From Streptomyces iakyrus (GTDB lineage Bacteria; Actinomycetota; Actinomycetes; Streptomycetales; Streptomycetaceae), in the NCBI RefSeq assembly GCF_000717055.1, contig NZ_JNXI01000013.1:186001-250000 (forward strand): a stretch of 64,000 nt of DNA, written 5' to 3'. Position 1 is the first letter of the stretch. Each line of letters begins with the position of its first letter. Positions 62,426 to 64,000 of the stretch are shown one piece after another. The notes below the pieces were generated by a model. That model was given only the letters and a program-made list of their open reading frames with translations. It was not told the DNA's origin and made no database searches. The translations under genes were made by a program, and so were the position numbers.

Positions 62426-63949
62426 ATGACAGCACTCGACCTCAGCAGCCCCGTGGCCGTCGTCGGCACCGGCACCATGGGCCAGGGAATCGCCCAGGTC
62501 GCGCTGGTCGCGGGCCATCCCGTACGGCTGTACGACACCGTCCCCGGGCGGGCCATGCAGGCGGCCGAGGCGATCGGTGCCCGGCTGGACCGGCTCGTCG
62601 AGAAGGACCGGCTCACCGGCCCCGACCGGGACGCCGCCCGCGCCCGGCTGCTGCCCGCCGAGAGCCTCGCCGAGCTCGCCGACTGCGCCCTGGTCGTCGA
62701 GGCGGTCCTGGAGCGTCTCGACGTCAAACAGGAGCTGTTCCGTGACCTGGAGGGCATCGTCTCCGACGACTGCCTGCTCGCCACCAACACCTCGTCGCTG
62801 TCCGTCACCGCCATCGGCGGCGCCCTGCGTGCCCCCGGCCGCTTCGTCGGCCTGCACTTCTTCAACCCCGCCCCGCTGCTGCCGCTGGTCGAGGTGGTCT
62901 CCGGGTTCGCCACCGACGTCACCCACGCAACGCGCGCGTACGAGACCGCCCGGGCCTGGGGCAAGACGCCGGTCGCCTGCGCGGACACCCCGGGCTTCAT
63001 CGTCAACCGCATCGCCCGGCCCTTCTACGCCGAGGCCTTCGCGGTCTACGAGGCGCAGGGTGCCGACCCGGCCACCATCGACGCCGTGCTGCGCGAGTCG
63101 GGCGGCTTCCGGATGGGCGCGTTCGAGCTGACCGACCTGATCGGCCAGGACGTCAACGAGTCCGTCACACAGTCGGTGTGGCAGTCCTTCTTCCACGACG
63201 TGCGCTTCACGCCGTCCCTCGCTCAGCGCCGCCTGGTCGAGTCCGGCAGGCTCGGCCGCAAGAGCGGCCACGGCTGGTACGACCACCGCGACGGCGCCGA
63301 GCGCCCCGAGCCGGACACCGCCGAGCGGCGGCAGCCGCCCGCGTACGTCGTCGCCGAGGGCGACCTGGGGCCGGCCGCAGAGCTGCTCGCGCTGATCCGC
63401 GAGGCGGGCGTTCCGGTCCGTGACGAGAGCGACGACGAGGACCAGGGGGCGTGCCTGCTGCTCCCGAGCGGCGGCCGGCTCGTCCTCGCCGACGGGCAGA
63501 CCGCCGTGGAGTACCGGGACCTCGTCTACTTCGACCTCGCCCTGGACTACCGCCGGGCCACCCGGATCGCCCTGTCCGCCTCCCAGGACACCTCCCCGCA
63601 GGCCATCGCCGAGGCCACCGGCCTCTTCCAGGCGCTCGGCAAGCAGGTCAGCTTCATCGGCGACATGCCCGGCATGATCGTCGCCCGCACGGTCGCGCGG
63701 ATCATCGACCTGGCGCACGACGCGGTCGCCAAGGGCGTGGCCACCGAGGGGGACATCGACACCGCGATGCGCCTCGGCGTCAACTACCCCCTGGGCCCCT
63801 TCGAGTGGAGCCGCCGCCTCGGCCGCACCTGGGCCTACGTGCTCCTGGACGACCTGCACCGGCGCGATCCCTCGGGCCGCTACGCGCCGTCCCTGGCGTT
63901 GTACCGCCACGCCCACGCCCCCGACCCGCGGGAAGGCACCGCCTCATGA
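62426..63949 (+). CDS. 3-hydroxyacyl-CoA dehydrogenase (3-hydroxybutyryl-CoA / PaaH type)
   Basis: The 507-aa NAD-dependent enzyme oxidises 3-hydroxyacyl-CoA to 3-ketoacyl-CoA. The N-terminal Rossmann domain has VVGTGTMGQGIAQVALVAGH, then FVGLHFFNPAPLLPLVEVV with the catalytic His, and TPGFIVNRIARPFYAEAF. A second C-terminal HCDH domain (about 395-490: GDMPGMIVARTVARIIDLAHDAV, MRLGVNYPLGPFEW) gives the doubled architecture of PaaH-like proteins. It is divergent from paaN over a TetR-type palindrome. ATG 62426. Confidence 0.94.
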   Translation: MTALDLSSPVAVVGTGTMGQGIAQVALVAGHPVRLYDTVPGRAMQAAEAIGARLDRLVEKDRLTGPDRDAARARLLPAESLAELADCALVVEAVLERLDVKQELFRDLEGIVSDDCLLATNTSSLSVTAIGGALRAPGRFVGLHFFNPAPLLPLVEVVSGFATDVTHATRAYETARAWGKTPVACADTPGFIVNRIARPFYAEAFAVYEAQGADPATIDAVLRESGGFRMGAFELTDLIGQDVNESVTQSVWQSFFHDVRFTPSLAQRRLVESGRLGRKSGHGWYDHRDGAERPEPDTAERRQPPAYVVAEGDLGPAAELLALIREAGVPVRDESDDEDQGACLLLPSGGRLVLADGQTAVEYRDLVYFDLALDYRRATRIALSASQDTSPQAIAEATGLFQALGKQVSFIGDMPGMIVARTVARIIDLAHDAVAKGVATEGDIDTAMRLGVNYPLGPFEWSRRLGRTWAYVLLDDLHRRDPSGRYAPSLALYRHAHAPDPREGTAS

Positions 63950-64000
63950 CCACCGCCAAGCGCGACACCTACACCCCGGACACGCTGCTGTCCGTCGCCG
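63946..64000 (+). CDS. TetR-family transcriptional regulator, N-terminal fragment (continues past the window)
   Basis: Only 18 codons are visible: ATG at 63946, overlapping the previous stop (ATGA), then TTAKRDTYTPDTLLSVA, which is how TetR-family PaaR-like regulators in this position begin as I recall. It is coupled to the dehydrogenase gene and is the natural candidate for the divergent palindrome at 62355. The helix-turn-helix lies outside the window. Confidence 0.6.
   Translation, partial: MTTAKRDTYTPDTLLSVA

Overview
The window is from a Streptomyces chromosome close to oriC. The evidence is uniformly high G+C, GTG/TTG starts, ATGA/GTGA overlaps, and a gene order typical of the genus: gyrB-gyrA, tRNA-Ile, tRNA-Ala, a cyclophilin, rhomboid, crgA, sortases, pknB-pbpA-rodA-PP2C-fhaB-fhaA, tRNA-Leu. 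There is a perfect 14-bp parS site at 10091 and a cluster of DnaA boxes at 12669-12719.

Region 1 (1-27.5 kb) is conserved core. It holds the 3' end of gyrB, gyrA, a DUF3566 membrane protein, tRNA-Ile(GAU), small secreted or membrane proteins, a Ser/Thr kinase, an XRE-like DNA-binding protein, tRNA-Ala(UGC), a cyclophilin, a rhomboid protease and CrgA. A run of three class E sortases with an embedded pabA/trpG-type glutamine amidotransferase follows. The minus-strand fhaA-fhaB-PP2C-rodA-pbpA-pknB operon couples phospho-signalling to wall synthesis at hyphal tips. A restriction-endonuclease-like gene between the sortases and pknB is frameshifted near its 5' end.

Region 2 (27.6-46.3 kb) begins right after tRNA-Leu(CAG) and looks like an eroding accessory island of the hypoxia/dormancy (DevR/Osd) type. 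It contains a GAF-GAF histidine kinase with a DevS-like haem-ligand position, a NarL-family response regulator, universal stress proteins, CBS-BON and cyclic-nucleotide-binding proteins, a flavodoxin, an alcohol dehydrogenase, an XRE-PNPOx protein and a GH65 phosphorylase. A shared GGGCCG-NN-CGGCCC dyad lies in three divergent promoter regions. Embedded in it is a sulfide/persulfide module: a CstR-like regulator, TauE/SafE, rhodaneses, and a CstB-like persulfide dioxygenase-rhodanese, with matching TACCCC-NN-GGGGTA operators. Decay marks are a transposase C-terminal remnant, a deletion scar fusing a universal stress gene to an N-truncated acyl-CoA synthetase, a ppdK remnant, and a DUF302 gene with an amber codon at position 3.

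Region 3 (46.3-53.2 kb) carries a spore-photoproduct-lyase-like radical SAM gene and then a compact gamma-butyrolactone/butenolide-type hormone locus: two TetR-family receptors, a cytochrome P450, an NAD(P)-binding epimerase-like protein and an AfsA-family synthase. Three sites matching the autoregulatory element (ARE) consensus sit upstream of receptor 1, upstream of the P450, and in the AfsA/receptor 2 divergent promoter. Both the synthase N-terminus and the receptor 1 C-terminus are expanded by in-frame minisatellites. This is the best candidate for an undescribed system.

Region 4 (53.2-64 kb) returns to core-like genes: DUF2252, a J-domain-like protein, a rhodanese, an acyl-CoA dehydrogenase with a KstR-like operator, DUF5819-HTTM-TrmH as a coupled trio, and paaN divergent from a 3-hydroxyacyl-CoA dehydrogenase and the start of a TetR regulator, with a TetR-type palindrome between them.
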